Assembly (NCBI RefSeq): GCF_017591425.1
Contig: NW_024467083.1
Span: forward strand, 14,189,001 to 14,253,000
From: Ochotona curzoniae
Taxonomy: Eukaryota; Chordata; Mammalia; Lagomorpha; Ochotonidae
Direction: 5' to 3'
DNA length: 64,000 nt
Each line of letters starts with the position of its first letter. Positions within the stretch are counted from its first letter, which is position 1. The notes under the pieces are model-generated. The model did no database searches. It worked only from the letters and a program-made list of their open reading frames with translations, and was not told the origin of the DNA. This document shows, one piece after another, positions 11,020 to 21,304 of the stretch. A program made the translations under genes and the position numbers.

Positions 11020-11530
11020 TGTGAGACATAGACATCTAGATAAAGAAAGCTCAAAAGATCTCAAGCTCAATCAAAAATATTTTATTCAATACATTGCTTT
11101 TTATACACTAATGATGAGCTTACTGACACTGAAATCAAAAAGACCATTCACAATGGCAAACCAGATATCAAATATTAATTAACGATGCTATCACTAATGA
11201 AAGATGTCAAAAGGGAAGCTATAAAACAGTGATTAAGAAAATTATGAAAAAAATGTAAATACATTTCTTATTCATGGATTGAAAGAATAACCATCATTAG
11301 TCTATCTATATAAAATAATTTAAAAATTCACTGTGGAATCACTTGTATCCCCACAAAAATATCAATGACAATGACATTCTTCACACAAAATTATGAAACC
11401 AATATGAATAGCCCAAAACAATCCTGAGAAAATGCAAATGTTGCTTTTACTGCATTTTTTTCAATACATACTACAGCACACTACTAAATTATACTGTATT
11501 AATGGCATATAATCAATATGTAGGTGAATG
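11020..11530 (+). mobile_element. L1 ORF2 fragment, plus strand, broken
   Basis: Matches the L1 ORF2 3' half in order: 'GCTTTTTATACACTAATGAT', 'ACCATTCACAATGGCAAACC', 'AGGGAAGCTATAAAACAGTG', 'TTATTCATGGATTGAAAGAA', 'CCAAAACAATCCTGAGAAAA', 'CATACTACAGCACACTACTA'. Frames are interrupted by stops, so it is a dead reverse-transcriptase-region relic. The CSINE at 10687 abuts its left end. Confidence 0.75.
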
Positions 11531-11534
11531 GAGC

Positions 11535-12385
11535 TGATCAGACCTTTCACACTGAAGTCCTGTTCATTGCAATGGTCGGGCAAGAAGGTGGTGAAGCAAT
11601 ATGGCCTCTATTCTTGGAGCCAAACAGAGGCTCAGACAAGAGTCAACTTCCCAAGCTGGAGAAGAAATGTGTGTGAGTGGAATTGTCCCTTAAGTTAAGC
11701 TACACATGGAAATTTCTTCCTACCTTGACTTAGGAAGATGGTGATTCCCAGCTTGCATAAGTATGATTCCGTATCAGAAGTCACTCAAGGCCAAGTGCAT
11801 CTGTACCTCCTACACAACGCTTGACCCAAAATAATGATCCAATACACTGAGCTATCCAACTTGTGTAAGTTGCTTGTTCTTGGTCAAATGGCATGAGACA
11901 AAGCAATGAATGTGCTGTAACCTTTGTAGATACAGACACTTATTTGGAAGTTTTTCCTTGCAAGAGCTGTAACCAGACAGACTTTGAAAGGTTTATATGA
12001 TGCATGGGTATCTTGGTCAAGTTTACAGTACCTGAGGCACCTATGTCATGTGACATTATTACAGTGAATTAAAGATCTCCCAATAAGCAATACTTTACAG
12101 AACTTTTCTTACCTCTCAAGACCATCTATCTATCTGGGGACTAAAACCTTATTTCATCTGAACTTAAGAGAAATCAGGAATCAAATCAAAGTAATACACC
12201 AAGCATGCTAAAATGGGGGGCATGGTTCTGCATTATCTGTTGGGTCTCATTGAATCAGAAAAAAATCCTTATAAATAAAATTAGACAATCATTCCAAAAT
12301 ACTTCAAATAAACGTATCTTTTAATTTCATTTTCCGACAGAAAATTTGAAAGAAGCGAGATCATTAATCAGCAAAGTCAAGTAAG
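11535..12385. other. No recognisable feature
   Basis: Moderately complex sequence without repeat signatures I recognise and without a long frame. Confidence 0.3.
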
Positions 12386-12389
12386 CAGG

Positions 12390-12645
12390 ACAGATATTTT
12401 CGAGTGACATGCTTCTGACTTTGAAGAGGGAGAATGAGGACACGGCACAAGGAATTCAGACAGATTCTATAAGCCAGTGAAGGCAAGAAGCCTGCCTATC
12501 TTAGAACCTGCTGCAGGAATATAGCACCCCTGATTCACCTGAGGACTTCTGCCCACTAGAAAGAAGTATGAGAGAAAAAAAAATTATATTGCTTTAGTAC
12601 ACTAGAAGGTACTTTGTTACATCAGAAATAGTAAACTAGGATGTT
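12390..12645 (+). mobile_element. Old LTR-like (MaLR/ERVL-type) fragment, plus strand
   Basis: 'GAATGAGGACACGGCACAAG', 'CTGATTCACCTGAGGACTTC' and 'GAAGGTACTTTGTTACATCA' resemble, in order, the 3' portion of mammalian MaLR-type LTRs. Assignment is from memory of the family and needs RepeatMasker. No internal retroviral genes accompany it. Confidence 0.4.
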
Positions 12646-12699
12646 ATCCTTTTGTTAAGGACTGTTAATACGTTGCCGTAATTGGTGTCTAACACCATT

Positions 12700-13110
12700 T
12701 CGGTTATGTGCCTGATTCAAAATTCATTCTCAAAATAGTTTTCCAGGAATTTTGAAAAAATAGTTTTACCCAGGGAGTCAAAATTCTAACATTGGATTTT
12801 AAAACAGTTTTTTGAACTGGATCATCCATTAACCAGCTGATAATGAGGACTAAGCATGCATGGTAGTCACGAGTATTAATCTTGATTAAATACAATGAGC
12901 AAGATTACTTCTAAAAGCTGGTGAAATGTTTAACAGATAAGTGATGACTAAGTATGTGGCCAGATTAACTGCATCTCTTCTATTAATGCATTGAGAAAAA
13001 AAATGATGAAAAGTAAAAGTAAAAGTGTATGTGCAACAACTGAAGGAAAATAACTTAAAAAGTATGTTCATGACAGAAAAGAATCATCCCCTAACAAAAA
13101 AGGGAATGGG
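12700..13110. other. No recognisable feature
   Basis: AT-rich text with two short minus-strand frames of no recognised family. Confidence 0.3.
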
Positions 13111-13114
13111 GGTA

Positions 13115-13520
13115 GAATGAGACCGTTCTTTAATTGTAGTTGTAACAGATTGAGGTGGGTGTCTCTGATTCTTCTCTAAGTGATAGAATTTATTGATGAA
13201 TGCATCTTTTCTTACACTGTGCTTGAAAATTGACATACTTTGATTATTTGTGTCTTCACCAAATCTGTTTATTAAAATGTCAATCTGCAGAGTTATGATA
13301 TCAGGCAGTGGTGTATTTGGGGAAGTGATTGTATCATTAGGACAAAACCCTCAGTGGGATTACTACTGTTATAAGCCCATTGCAATCCTTTGGTCTTTTT
13401 CACCAGGTGGGGCAGGAAGGCATAATCTGTGAACCAAATAGGACTATTGGTCTGAAACTTCTTAGAATCAGTACTGTGAGAACACATTTCTGATGCTTTT
13501 GAGTTATTCAAGAGGGGCAG
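13115..13520 (+). mobile_element. Old LTR-like (MaLR/ERVL-type) element, plus strand
   Basis: The run 'GTGTATTTGGGGAAGTGATT', 'TATCATTAGGACAAAACCCT', 'CAGTGGGATTACTACTGTTA', 'GAACCAAATAGG' and 'GTACTGTGAGAACACATTTC' follows the order of a mammalian LTR: the GGAGGTGATTAGG-like, GGATTAGTG-like and CTGTGAGAAATA-like blocks. It is solo and degraded, with no gag, pol or env sequence seen. Confidence 0.5.
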
Positions 13521-13611
13521 ACTGCTATGGAGCATGCTTCATTTTGTTGTTTGCTTTTCATTAGTTCTCCTTAGTTATAAGGATACTCACATTTTCTGTT
13601 TCTTCATCATT

Positions 13612-13614
<3 letters not shown>

Positions 13615-13647
<33 letters not shown>
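13615..13647. repeat. (TA)n microsatellite
   Basis: Uninterrupted alternating TA for 33 bp. Confidence 0.98.
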
Positions 13648-13649
<2 letters not shown>

Positions 13650-13829
13650 AACAAAATAAGAATTTGTCTCTTACTTTGTGTTCTTTTTTAGAACAATTAT
13701 TCATTCTAGTTTTTATTACCCTTTCTATTGTAGTAATCCTTCCTTCATTTTTGTGATTTTATTCATTTGACTTGTCTGCTTTTCCTATGGCATAGTTATA
13801 GACTTCCCAGATTTGTTTCCATTGAAAAG

Positions 13830-13998
13830 ATGCTCCATCCAGGTCACTCACATAGGTACCAGATACCTAAATACTAACACTGTTTATGCTGTTTTTCCAA
13901 GATCCTTATTAGGGAGCTGCATTGGAAATGGAGCAGCCATGACACACACAGGTGTCTGTAAAAGATGCTGGATATTGACATAACAAGAGAGATGGAGA
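13830..13998 (-). mobile_element. CSINE 5'-half fragment, minus strand
   Basis: 'GATCCTTATTAGGGAGCTGC', 'TTGGAAATGGAGCAGCCATG' and 'AAGATGCTGGATATTGACAT' resemble the reverse complement of an old CSINE head and body. The tail side is missing. Confidence 0.5.
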
Positions 13999-14344
13999 GA
14001 GAGCTAGAGAAAGAAAGCCTGCCATGTACTTGATTATGACTAGATCACATTGATTATGGTTTTAAAGAATTTGTCTTCACTAGAAGTAATACACAGTAAA
14101 ATAATGGTTTTCTCATAAAACCTTAGTCAAAAACATTAACAGAAGCTTTTTTATAACATTTTGTCAAATGAGCAAAAGCTGTTAGGACCTTTCCCAAGAC
14201 AGGATTCCCATAATCTTTCCCATAACTGAAAAAGCAAGTTACTATTTAAACTAAAGCATAATATGGAACCTGAATCTGTAATATACTTGTCTAAGTACAT
14301 ACTCTGGAATATACTGTCCAAAATATTGGCCTAATAAAATGAGA

Positions 14345-14497
14345 AAACAGTCTCCCTCATGAGAGACCTGAATGAAGTCCCTACCTATTAGCTTCAGGCT
14401 GGTCCAGCTCTGATACCATGAAGATGGAATAGCTCTCCCTCTCTATGTCATTCTATCTTTTAAAATAAATAAAGACATCCTTAGAAAAATACATTTT
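14345..14497 (+). mobile_element. CSINE 3'-half fragment, plus strand
   Basis: 'GAGAGACCTGAATGAAGTCC', 'CAGGCTGGTCCAGCTCTGAT' and 'CTCTCCCTCTCTATGTCATT' end in 'AAAATAAATAAAGACATCC'. This is a 5'-truncated copy. Confidence 0.65.
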
Positions 14498-14777
14498 GCC
14501 TAGTCTGTGCACAAATTACCTTTGGCAGAAGTTAGTGTCTTTGCTCACAGTCATATCCATTTCAGAATATACCTACATGGGAAAACTGGTACATACAGTA
14601 TATGAACAGATAAACCATTTACTCTGGAAAAAGTGGAAGCACAGTGGCATATCAAACCTAGAGCACCCTATGCTAATAGTTGACATCGTTGAAATGCTTC
14701 CTGGTCATTCTTTTCTTTATTCAGCCCTCCTTTTTTATTTTCTCTCCATCTGCATGCTTATAAGGAGAGTGCTTCCT

Positions 14778-14888
14778 AAAAAAAAACAGAACAGAACAAA
14801 ACAAAACAAACAAAAGCAAATAAACAAAAGCAAAAAAGCAAACAAACAAAACCCTCTGGATATTCTCAAAAAAAAAAAAAAAAAAAAA
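14778..14888 (+). repeat. A-rich (AAAAC/AAACAAA)n plus poly-A
   Basis: Repeated AAAACA units end in a ~21-bp A run at 14868-14888. It may be the decayed tail of a retroposon on the plus strand, but upstream 14500-14777 is not recognisable. Confidence 0.85.
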
Positions 14889-14889
14889 C

Positions 14890-15555
14890 CCTGACCTAAA
14901 GCTAATGCATAGAGCATGTGAAAGTCATCAGATGTCTGTTCAGAATATCAAGCGATATTTATGACTCGTCTCTGGTGTGTATTCTTTCTCCTTTTCACTT
15001 GGTCCTAATGATGACCTATATCAGAGATTTCTCTTTCAAAGCATTCACAGTTTTCTGATTTAGCCATTAGTATGACAAGTGCAGCCACAGAATCCACCGT
15101 TTCCCTGAGCAAATTACCTGTCTTTCTATAGAAACAGCCCACAAAATTCAAGTGTAAAACTGACAAACCTATTTTTCAAATAAATTTGCAGAGACTTCAG
15201 CCAGAAATAAGACAAAGAAAGGCAAAATATAGTTTACTCACAGAGAGAAATAGATTTTCTGCTTTGACTGCTTGTAAGAACTTAAGGTGATAAATAAGCT
15301 AACAATATCTGTTATTTTCAGGGGAAAAGTTTCCATGTCTTGTTTGTCTGGTTTCCAGAATATCCAGGATATTTTCATCTGATGTATGCATTTATTTATA
15401 AAAATGTTGATAAGGAATACTCTGTACATAAAGATTATGCACATAATTTATGATGTGATACAGGTGTCTAATTATAGATATAATTATATCCTTCATTTTG
15501 GAACTTTTTTATTGTTTTTATATGAGCTTACATATGTATTTATTTATTTATAACG
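14890..15555. other. Repeat-poor stretch
   Basis: No recognised family. Balanced composition around 14990-15180 makes it one of the less degenerate unique stretches. Confidence 0.3.
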
Positions 15556-15559
15556 ATAA

Positions 15560-16737
15560 GATGCATCATATTCTCTTTCAAAATCTAGTTTACAGAATCT
15601 AAAACTATCAACAGTTATGTTTTTAGAATTTCTATTTAACATTTTAGACAATCTTTTCAATAGTGCTTTTATTAATTTATAGCCCGGTCAGCAGGTGCAA
15701 TGGATGCTCTTTCTCTGCATCTTTGCCAATACTTAGTGTCTTTTGTCCTTTTTAAATCGCCTATCTGATAGCACGCTCACCTATTCGCTTTAACTTTCCC
15801 TTATGCTGACTGATGTTGAGCATTTTTGCTTCACTCATTGTAGCCTATATGTATGCTTTTATTTGAGACACGTATGCTTGTATCTATCAATTACTTTTCT
15901 TTAGGTTCTGATGGTGATGATTTTTCAAACTGAGTTGTATGAATCCTTAAGTATTCTAAGTTTTATCCTCTTTCTAAATGCACAATATACATCTGTTTCC
16001 TCCTATTCTGTATCTTTTTATCCTCTTGCTTTTTTGTGTGTCTTTTGTGTATCCTTAAAGAAAAGTTTTTTTTTTTTGTTTTGTTTTTTGGTTTGTTGAA
16101 ATTTCATGTGTCCATTTTTGCTTTTGTTTCTTGTACTTTGGGGCCTGATCAAAAAATATATAAAAATCTTGCAATTTCTTATGTCCAATAAGGTTTTCCT
16201 TGTTTTATTTTAGTTGTTATAATGCTCAAATCTGAATTTAGGTTTTGTGCCATTTAGAATTATTTTATATATTGAAAGACAGGGATCAAATTTTCATTTT
16301 TCTGAGTCTCAATTTCCAAAGTCCAGCACCGCTTATGAAGAAGAGCACCTGATTTCCAATGCACGTGGTCAGCCCTTTAGTCCCCGTCAGCGGGATGCTG
16401 ATGCTTGGTTGTAACCTCTAAGCTCTGCACTCTGCTCCACTTGCTTCTGGCTTTGTTTTCATGAAAATATTATACTGTTTTAACAGCCATATCACTGTAA
16501 TATATATATATTTATATATATATATATATATACGTGTGCATATATATGTAATATATATGGTAGGATATATAATACATGTATAATATATAATGTATAAGGT
16601 AGTATAATACCTCCTGATTTGTTCCTTTTGCTTGCAATTACTTTGACTACTTTGTGTCCTTTACAACCAAGTTTTAACATTTAGTAGGAATTGCACTGGC
16701 TCTGTAAATTTCTTCAGGCAATATGCACATCTTAATG
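15560..16737 (-). mobile_element. Long old L1M ORF2/3' UTR, minus strand
   Basis: Many blocks of the reverse-complement L1 appear in order: 'CATCTTTGCCAATACTTAGT', 'ACTGATGTTGAGCATTTTTG', 'CTTGTACTTTGGGGCCTGAT', 'TGAAAGACAGGGATCAAATT', 'CACCGCTTATGAAGAAGAGC', 'TGATTTGTTCCTTTTGCTTG', 'TAGGAATTGCACTGGCTCTG'. The element continues after the retrocopy insertion, at 17168-17215 ('ATCCATGTACAGAG...TTTTTCATG'). It is non-coding now. Confidence 0.85.
16498..16590. repeat. AT-rich (TA)n/(TATATG)n tract inside L1
   Basis: Imperfect TATATA/TATATG repeats, probably expanded within the L1M relic. Confidence 0.85.
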
Positions 16738-17168
16738 GAGGCAGGGAAACTACGGACCTAGGGAGGGAGGGGAGTAAGAGCTGTGTGGCCACAGGGGTGA
16801 CGCAGAAGCCTGCCTGCACCAAGGAATACTGCAAGTACATCAACTACACAATGTGGGAAATTCTAAGGGCACATGCATTGATATGTTCACCAAATTAATG
16901 CAAAGAACAAAACAGAAGGAAACCATCTCCTAATCAAAAAAACAGAAGGTCGATGTTTAATGCCCTTTCAACCTTCCCTGTTGAACATCTGTAATTTATC
17001 ACTCAGAGATGGTCAGAAAGGAGCCATCATTGTAATACCTTCCTCCCTGCTTGCCACCCAGGAAAGGATGCTGAGGGTCACAGGACCCTGTGCAGTGGAG
17101 CCAAGATTTGGAAACAACAGGATAATGCAGGCACGCTAATAAAGCTTGAGTTTATAATTAAAAAAAGA
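16738..17168 (+). pseudogene. Polyadenylated retrocopy of unknown transcript, nested in L1M
   Basis: A GC-richer block replaces L1 text between two matching L1 halves. It ends in 'GCTAATAAAGCTTGAG', so a canonical AATAAA lies about 15-20 bp before a short A-rich tail (AATTAAAAAAAG). Its frames are broken; for example, one plus frame stops after the motif KQKETIS. I do not recognise the parent. It has the structure of a 5'-truncated processed pseudogene or 3' UTR copy inserted by L1 machinery. It is younger than the surrounding L1M, because it interrupts it. Confidence 0.6.
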
Positions 17169-17215
17169 TCCATGTACAGAGATTGTTTTTCATGTATTTA
17201 AGGTCCAATACAACC
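17168..17215 (-). mobile_element. L1M continuation after the nested insertion
   Basis: 'ATCCATGTACAGAG' and 'TTGTTTTTCATG' match the part of the reverse-complement L1 expected just beyond the 16737 breakpoint. Confidence 0.55.
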
Positions 17216-17249
17216 TGAACTGAGCCAGGCAAAGATAAGCATGGGACTC

Positions 17250-17437
17250 AGTCAAGATTTTTTATTTTAATGTGGGTGCCAATGTTTGTACTACTGAGCC
17301 ATTGTCTTGGCGTCCAAGGGCGTGCATTAGCATGAGCTGGAATCAGAAGCCAGAACTTCAACTTGAACCTCTGTAATCTTGGTGTGAGATGCAATTATTC
17401 TAACTAGACGTTTAAATGTTAGTTCACATGCCTGCAC
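17250..17437 (-). mobile_element. CSINE, old 5'-half, minus strand
   Basis: 'GGGCGTGCATTAGCATGAGC', 'TGGAATCAGAAGCCAGAACT' and 'TTCAACTTGAACCTCTGTAA' are the reverse complement of the older CSINE subtype, with the head ('CATGCCTGCACC') at the right. Confidence 0.7.
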
Positions 17438-17785
17438 CAATATGATTTTTATAGACATTCTTGTTTTATGTTTTAAATTTTTACTTCACAGTTTCCCATG
17501 AAACTGGCAATATTTTATACTTCTTAATGCTACTAACTGCTTTTCTAGAATACCATATATTAATTTCTGAGATTATTTTCCTTCCTGGACGTTGATTGAA
17601 AATAGCAGCTAGCTCCTCTTAGAAAGGCTGGTGTCCTTCCAAGTTTTCAGATTGGTATGAACTGATAATTGCTTTTATAGGTGTCTTCGCTGTGCCTCCC
17701 TATTGTATCTTCTGTGTCTGTTTACCTGCAATATTTAAAGTTAAAATGCATACTCAGCATGGCTTCTGATTGAAATTACATTGAT

Positions 17786-18111
17786 TTTTCTTTATGTTTA
17801 TTTTTATTGGAAAGTCCGATATACATACAGGAGGAGAGACAGCAAGATCTTATGTCCTATGATTCACTCCCCAAGTGGACGCAATGGCTGGAGGTGTGCC
17901 AATCTGAAGCCAGAAGCCCGGATCCTCTTCCGGTCTCCTACACAGGTGCAGAGTCCCAAGGCTTTGGGCCACCCTCAACAGCCTTCCCAGGCCATAAGCA
18001 GAGCACTAGATGGGAAGCGGGGCTACTGGGATTAGAACCGGCTACCATATGGGATCCCAGTGAATTCAAGGCGAGGACTTTAGCAGCTAGGTTACTGCAC
18101 TGGGCCTGCAT
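17786..18111 (-). mobile_element. CSINE, full length, minus strand
   Basis: Tail 'TTTATTTTTATTGGAAAGTC', body 'TCCCAAGGCTTTGGGCCACC', B-box complement 'GGATTAGAACCGG', and head 'GTTACTGCACTGGGCC' at the right edge. Two open frames (17781-18121) are read-through of the SINE. Confidence 0.93.
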
Positions 18112-19195
18112 TAATGTTTAAATAATTGTCATAAATTATTTCTTTATATTGTTTAAATTTCTCATTTTAGAAATCTCTGTATCCCATTTTGTATTCAATT
18201 CTTTATATTTGGCAAGAAGGATTTTTTCCCCTATTGGCTATTACAAACCCTTTGTACTTGTTATGTTTTTTTTTTAATTGTTCGTGTATGTTAATATGAG
18301 TAGGATATTTTACCCCATGACCTATTTGACAATGATTGATATAAACTTATAAATTGCAGTGTCACCAAAGGCAAAATTAAAAAAAAAATAGACCCACATG
18401 AATTCTAGATTTACCCCAAACTTGCTCTCTGATAATTTTGAGATTTCAAGCAAAGATGTGGATATGTATCAATTTGTCTCTAGAAACCTGAATTATGGAT
18501 TGCAGCTTCCAAAGCCTCCCTTTCAAAGACCAGCATACATTTTGTTTTTCAGATGGTTAAATTAGCAGGAGGTCATCAGCTGGAAAAGATAAGCATGCTA
18601 AGTTCCGATATAAAGCATGAAACTTAATTTAGTATATGAAGAAATTTAGTATATAAATACATTACTAAATTTAGCATATAGATTATTTAATTTAAGAGTA
18701 CAGGTTAGTTATAAATAGATGTGTTTCAGTAAATCACTGCAGTATTAGCTGGTTACAAGGATCCACTTGATTAAATATGCCAAAGTCAGGACATGGCTTA
18801 GCTGAAGCCCAATACATTTTTCCGGTTTATTTCTGAGCGAGGCCTACAAAAACTCACCGTCCCTGTTGCTGCATAGAGACCTCAGAATCTCCTCTTTATG
18901 TATGAATCATTCTTCGAACAATTAAATTGCTTTCTAAAATCTTTCTGTTAACGTAGTGAAATATGTGTTCTAACTTGTGGCAAAGACACCTAAGAAAACA
19001 TGAGAGTTGGGAAGGTGGAAGACAGAAAGGAAAATCCTGAGCCTATGGAACTGCATCATAAAATAAGCAATTTTTTTTTTTAAACTGAGAAGCTGAAAAA
19101 AAGTTAAAAATGGAAAAATGACACTTTTTTGGTTTATACAATCAGTTTGCAAACAGGATTATACATACTGGGGACATGCATAGTATAATTTTTTG
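18112..19195. other. Repeat-poor AT-rich DNA
   Basis: No family recognised and no credible frame. Confidence 0.3.
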
Positions 19196-19521
19196 GGTTT
19201 TTTTAAATATTTATTTTGTTCTTATTAGAAAGTCAGATATACAGAGAAGAGATGAGACAGAGAAAATCTTCCCTCTGTTGATTCACTCATCCAATGGACA
19301 CAATAGCAGGAGTCGCACCGATCTGAGACCAGAAGCCCAAAGCCTCTTTCCAGTCTCTCCCGCAGGTGCAGGGTCTCAAGGCTTTGGGCTGCTCTTGACT
19401 GCTTTCCAGGCTAAGGGAGCTGTACGGGAAGCAGGGCCGCTTGGATTAGAACCGGTATCCATATAGGATTCTGCCGCATGCAAGGTGAGAACTTCAGCCA
19501 CTAGGCTACCGCGCCCGGCCC
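19196..19521 (-). mobile_element. CSINE, full length, minus strand
   Basis: Tail 'TTTTTTTAAATATTTATTTT', body 'CAGGTGCAGGGTCTCAAGGC', B-box complement 'GGATTAGAACCGG', and head 'CTAGGCTACCGCGCCCGGCC' ending at 19521. CpGs in the head suggest a fairly young copy. Confidence 0.93.
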
Positions 19522-19657
19522 AGATTTAAACATTTTTTTTATGTATTTGAAAGTCAGAATTTTAGAGAGCAGAAAGAGAGAGAAAGAGAGACAGAGAGAG
19601 AGAATCTTCAACCCAGTAGTTTACTCCCCAAATGACGATAACAAATTGAGCTGGGTA
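19522..19657 (-). mobile_element. CSINE 3'-half, minus strand
   Basis: Starts directly after the previous head: 'TATGTATTTGAAAGTCAG', then a GAGAGAGAGA purine tract and 'TTTACTCCCCAAATGACGAT'. It stops abruptly where a plus-strand CSINE tail begins. Confidence 0.75.
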
Positions 19658-19659
19658 AC

Positions 19660-19745
19660 ACTCGCTGTTTTTCCTCCTTTCTGTATGTAAATCTGCCTTT
19701 CAAAAAAAAAATTAAAATTAAATAAATCTTAATAAATAAATAAAG
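19660..19745 (+). mobile_element. CSINE 3' tail, plus strand
   Basis: 'TTTCCTCCTTTCTGTATGTA', 'AATCTGCCTTTCAAAAAAAA' and an AATAAATC tail. With the preceding minus fragment it makes a small head-to-head palindrome. Confidence 0.7.
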
Positions 19746-19794
19746 CTCAAGAAATCAAAAAGAATCAAACCAAAAGCAAAGCAAATGTGTGTGC

Positions 19795-19835
19795 TTTTTT
19801 GTTTTGTTTTGTGTTTGTGTTTTTTTTTTTTTTAT
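19795..19835. repeat. (TTTTG)n and poly-T
   Basis: TTTTG repeats then a 15-bp T run. Confidence 0.85.
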
Positions 19836-20295
19836 ATAATCCATATCTTTCAGATTAAATCAGAGCCAGGCTTATTGCGGTAGCTTGCTGTACCTTATTT
19901 CCTGCTTTAATGTGGGTAAGCTTTGTTTCAAACTCTCAATCTTTATTGTAAAATCATGCATATTGTTTAATAGATCTGTTCTTTCTTTAAACAAAAATAA
20001 GCTTGTTATTGGCCTAATCAGTGCTGTCTCTTACTGGATAAAGTTTGCTTCATAACTTTGCATTGTGCTTCTGTTTTACATATTCTGGTATGTTCTTGAG
20101 GGACATTTATAATATATGTCATGGTCTTTTTTCCAATATTGATTTATTATCAATCCGAGTTTGCACATATCTTTTTTTTTCTATGGAGTGGAAATGCCAT
20201 CATTAATGCAATACTAATTTGATTTGAACTTTTCAATGAAACTGGCATTTGGCTAATTCCACCAGCACTGTTATTCTTTTTCTTTAAAGGAGAAG

Positions 20296-20690
20296 CTGGG
20301 AAACTGTGCTGTGGCTGAATAGGCTAATACACCATCCTATGGCACCAACATCGCATGTGGGCACTGGGGGTGCCACAAGTTAATCCTCTGACCTCTGTCA
20401 CCAGCATCCTATATGAACACCAGTTCTGTCCCAGCTGCTGCACTTCTGATACTGCTCTATGCTCCCGGCCTGGGAAGGCAGCAGAGGATGGCGGAGGTCC
20501 TTGGGACCCTGCCCCCACATGAGAGACCAGGATAAAGCTCCTGGCTTCCGGCTCAGATCCACTCTACTCCAGTGGTTGTGTCCATTTGAGGGTGAACCAA
20601 AGAATGGAAGACCTCTTTTTCTGCCTCTCCTTTTTCTGTGTAAAATCTGCCTTTCAAAAAAAAATATAACTTTTCAAAAATATTCCATTT
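20296..20690 (+). mobile_element. CSINE with duplicated tRNA-like head, plus strand
   Basis: Two successive head-like segments occur before one body. The first is 'CTGTGCTGTGGCTGAATAGG...CCAACATCGCATGTGGGCAC'. The second is 'GTGCCACAAGTTAATCCTCT...CCAGCATCCTATATGAACAC', followed by the normal body ('CCCGGCCTGGGAAGGCAGCA') and the tail 'CTGCCTTTCAAAAAAAAATA'. The extra ~60 bp at the 5' end makes it longer than its neighbours. Confidence 0.75.
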
Positions 20691-20988
20691 AAACAATTAT
20701 CAAAACAAGCCATAATCAAAAGAGTTGATTTTCTGTTTTCAAACGCTTTTATAATGACAATTGTATGCATTCTCAACAGCATGTATAAGTCATCAAAACT
20801 TAACAGTTTCTATGAATGATTCAAAGGTTAAGCACCTATGTTATACATTTCATAAATTATAAATATGCTTTTCTATTCTTAGAAACAAGTTTTCATATTT
20901 TAATAAACAAGTCCTTATCTCTCACAGATCAACCTTAATGACAGTATATTCTAATAAAAATATCTCACCGTTAAGAACCTACAATTCA

Positions 20989-21303
20989 GGGCCTGGCATG
21001 ATGGCTCAATGGCTAATTCTCTCGTTGTAAGTAGTAGGATACCGTACGAGCACCGGTTCATTTTAATGTTGCTCCACTTTTCATCCAACTCGTTGTTCAT
21101 GGCCATGGTTAAGCAGTGGAGGACTTCTCAAGTAACTGGATCTTGCGTCCATGTGGGAGACCCAGAAGATATTCCTGGCTCTTGGCTTTGGATCATCTCT
21201 GTCTGGCCATTGCAGCCATTTGGGAAGTGAACCGATAGATGGAAGATCTTTCTCTGTCTCTCCTTTCCAATGAAAACAAATCAATACAGAAATAAATAAA
21301 CAA
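20989..21303 (+). mobile_element. CSINE, full length, plus strand
   Basis: Head 'GGGCCTGGCATGATGGCTCA', body 'CCATGGTTAAGCAGTGGAGG', 'GGCCATTGCAGCCATTTGGG', tail 'AGAAATAAATAAAC'. Moderately diverged. Confidence 0.9.
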
Positions 21304-21304
21304 A

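Noticed and set aside
14496..14894. 132-residue plus ORF with a Lys/Asn/Gln tail
   Set aside because: The C-terminal third is the A-rich repeat; the rest has no recognised family.
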